From the NCBI GenBank assembly GCA_040414865.1, contig JBEDUR010000053.1:1-32153 (forward strand): 32,153 nucleotides of DNA, written 5' to 3'. Under the pieces are notes generated by a model. It did not search any database. It saw only the letters and a program-made list of their open reading frames with translations, and was not told the DNA's origin. Positions 32,093 to 32,153 of the stretch are shown piece by piece (the first letter of the stretch is position 1; each line of letters opens with the position of its first letter). A program made the translations under genes and the position numbers. The DNA comes from Palsa-461 sp040414865 (lineage in GTDB: Bacteria; Actinomycetota; Acidimicrobiia; Acidimicrobiales; RAAP-2).

Positions 32093-32153
32093 ATGCAGCT
32101 GGCCAAGCAGCAGGTCGACATTGGGCTGTCGACCAATGACGTGGATGTCCTGC
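32093..32153 (+). CDS. Start of a probable VOC family protein (3' partial)
   Basis: ATG 32093 follows GAGGA (32084-32088) by four bases and opens a frame of 20 codons that runs off the window. The sequence MQLAKQQVDIGLSTNDVDVL resembles the first strand and helix of VOC proteins, which often begin with LAKxxxDVGLFTNxxDxML. The rest is outside the window, so the family is a modest-confidence guess. Confidence 0.5.
   Translation, partial: MQLAKQQVDIGLSTNDVDVL

Overview
The window is high-GC, gene-dense DNA with the codon use of an actinobacterium (Actinomycetota). An F420-type luciferase-like oxidoreductase, DinB-fold, DUF2332 and DUF402 proteins, many VOC-domain proteins, and starts lying 6-8 nt behind a TANNNT hexamer (a leaderless-transcript signature) all fit. 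The mixture resembles soil or aquatic Acidimicrobiia-like lineages, but no rRNA or other marker here fixes the taxon. I found no CRISPR array, tRNA, rRNA, transposase or phage gene.

Layout. 1-500: the tail of an unknown gene, then a decayed ribBA (riboflavin biosynthesis) remnant. 499-5231: small single genes (a DUF402 protein, a HAD hydrolase, a VOC remnant, a DinB-like protein, a lytic transglycosylase-NlpC/P60 lipoprotein and two VOC proteins). 5503-9682: a SAM methyltransferase divergent from a complete tricorn-type protease. 9697-15832: the glutamate synthase operon gltB-gltD on the minus strand. 16122-20049: a plus-strand series of thiO, thiS, a lipoprotein, bluB and an LLM oxidoreductase. 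20081-21886: a 14-TM MFS transporter. 21887-25198: a gene-poor stretch with one small membrane protein, a GNAT pseudogene, two strong inverted repeats and a 10-TM sensor-like protein with no output domain. 25199-28660: VOC, DUF2332, GNAT, methyltransferase and cupin genes. 29016-31777: a CaiB/BaiF CoA-transferase convergent with an acyl-CoA carboxylase carboxyltransferase subunit. 32093-end: the start of another VOC gene.

How the genes work together. GltB and GltD form NADPH-dependent glutamate synthase. ThiO and ThiS supply the glycine imine and the sulfur carrier for the thiazole half of thiamine, but thiG is not next to them. BluB makes the lower ligand of cobalamin. The CaiB-type transferase and the carboxyltransferase suggest acyl-CoA (propionate, fatty acid or aromatic acid) metabolism. 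The rest are mostly stand-alone accessory enzymes.

I do not see a convincing new multi-gene system. The best leads are three gene remnants (ribBA, GNAT, VOC), a 17-bp-arm palindrome just upstream of an orphan membrane sensor, a 13-bp hairpin in a divergent intergenic region, and a consistent leaderless-promoter pattern at five genes. All calls come from reading the sequence and from knowledge of protein families; no database search was run.
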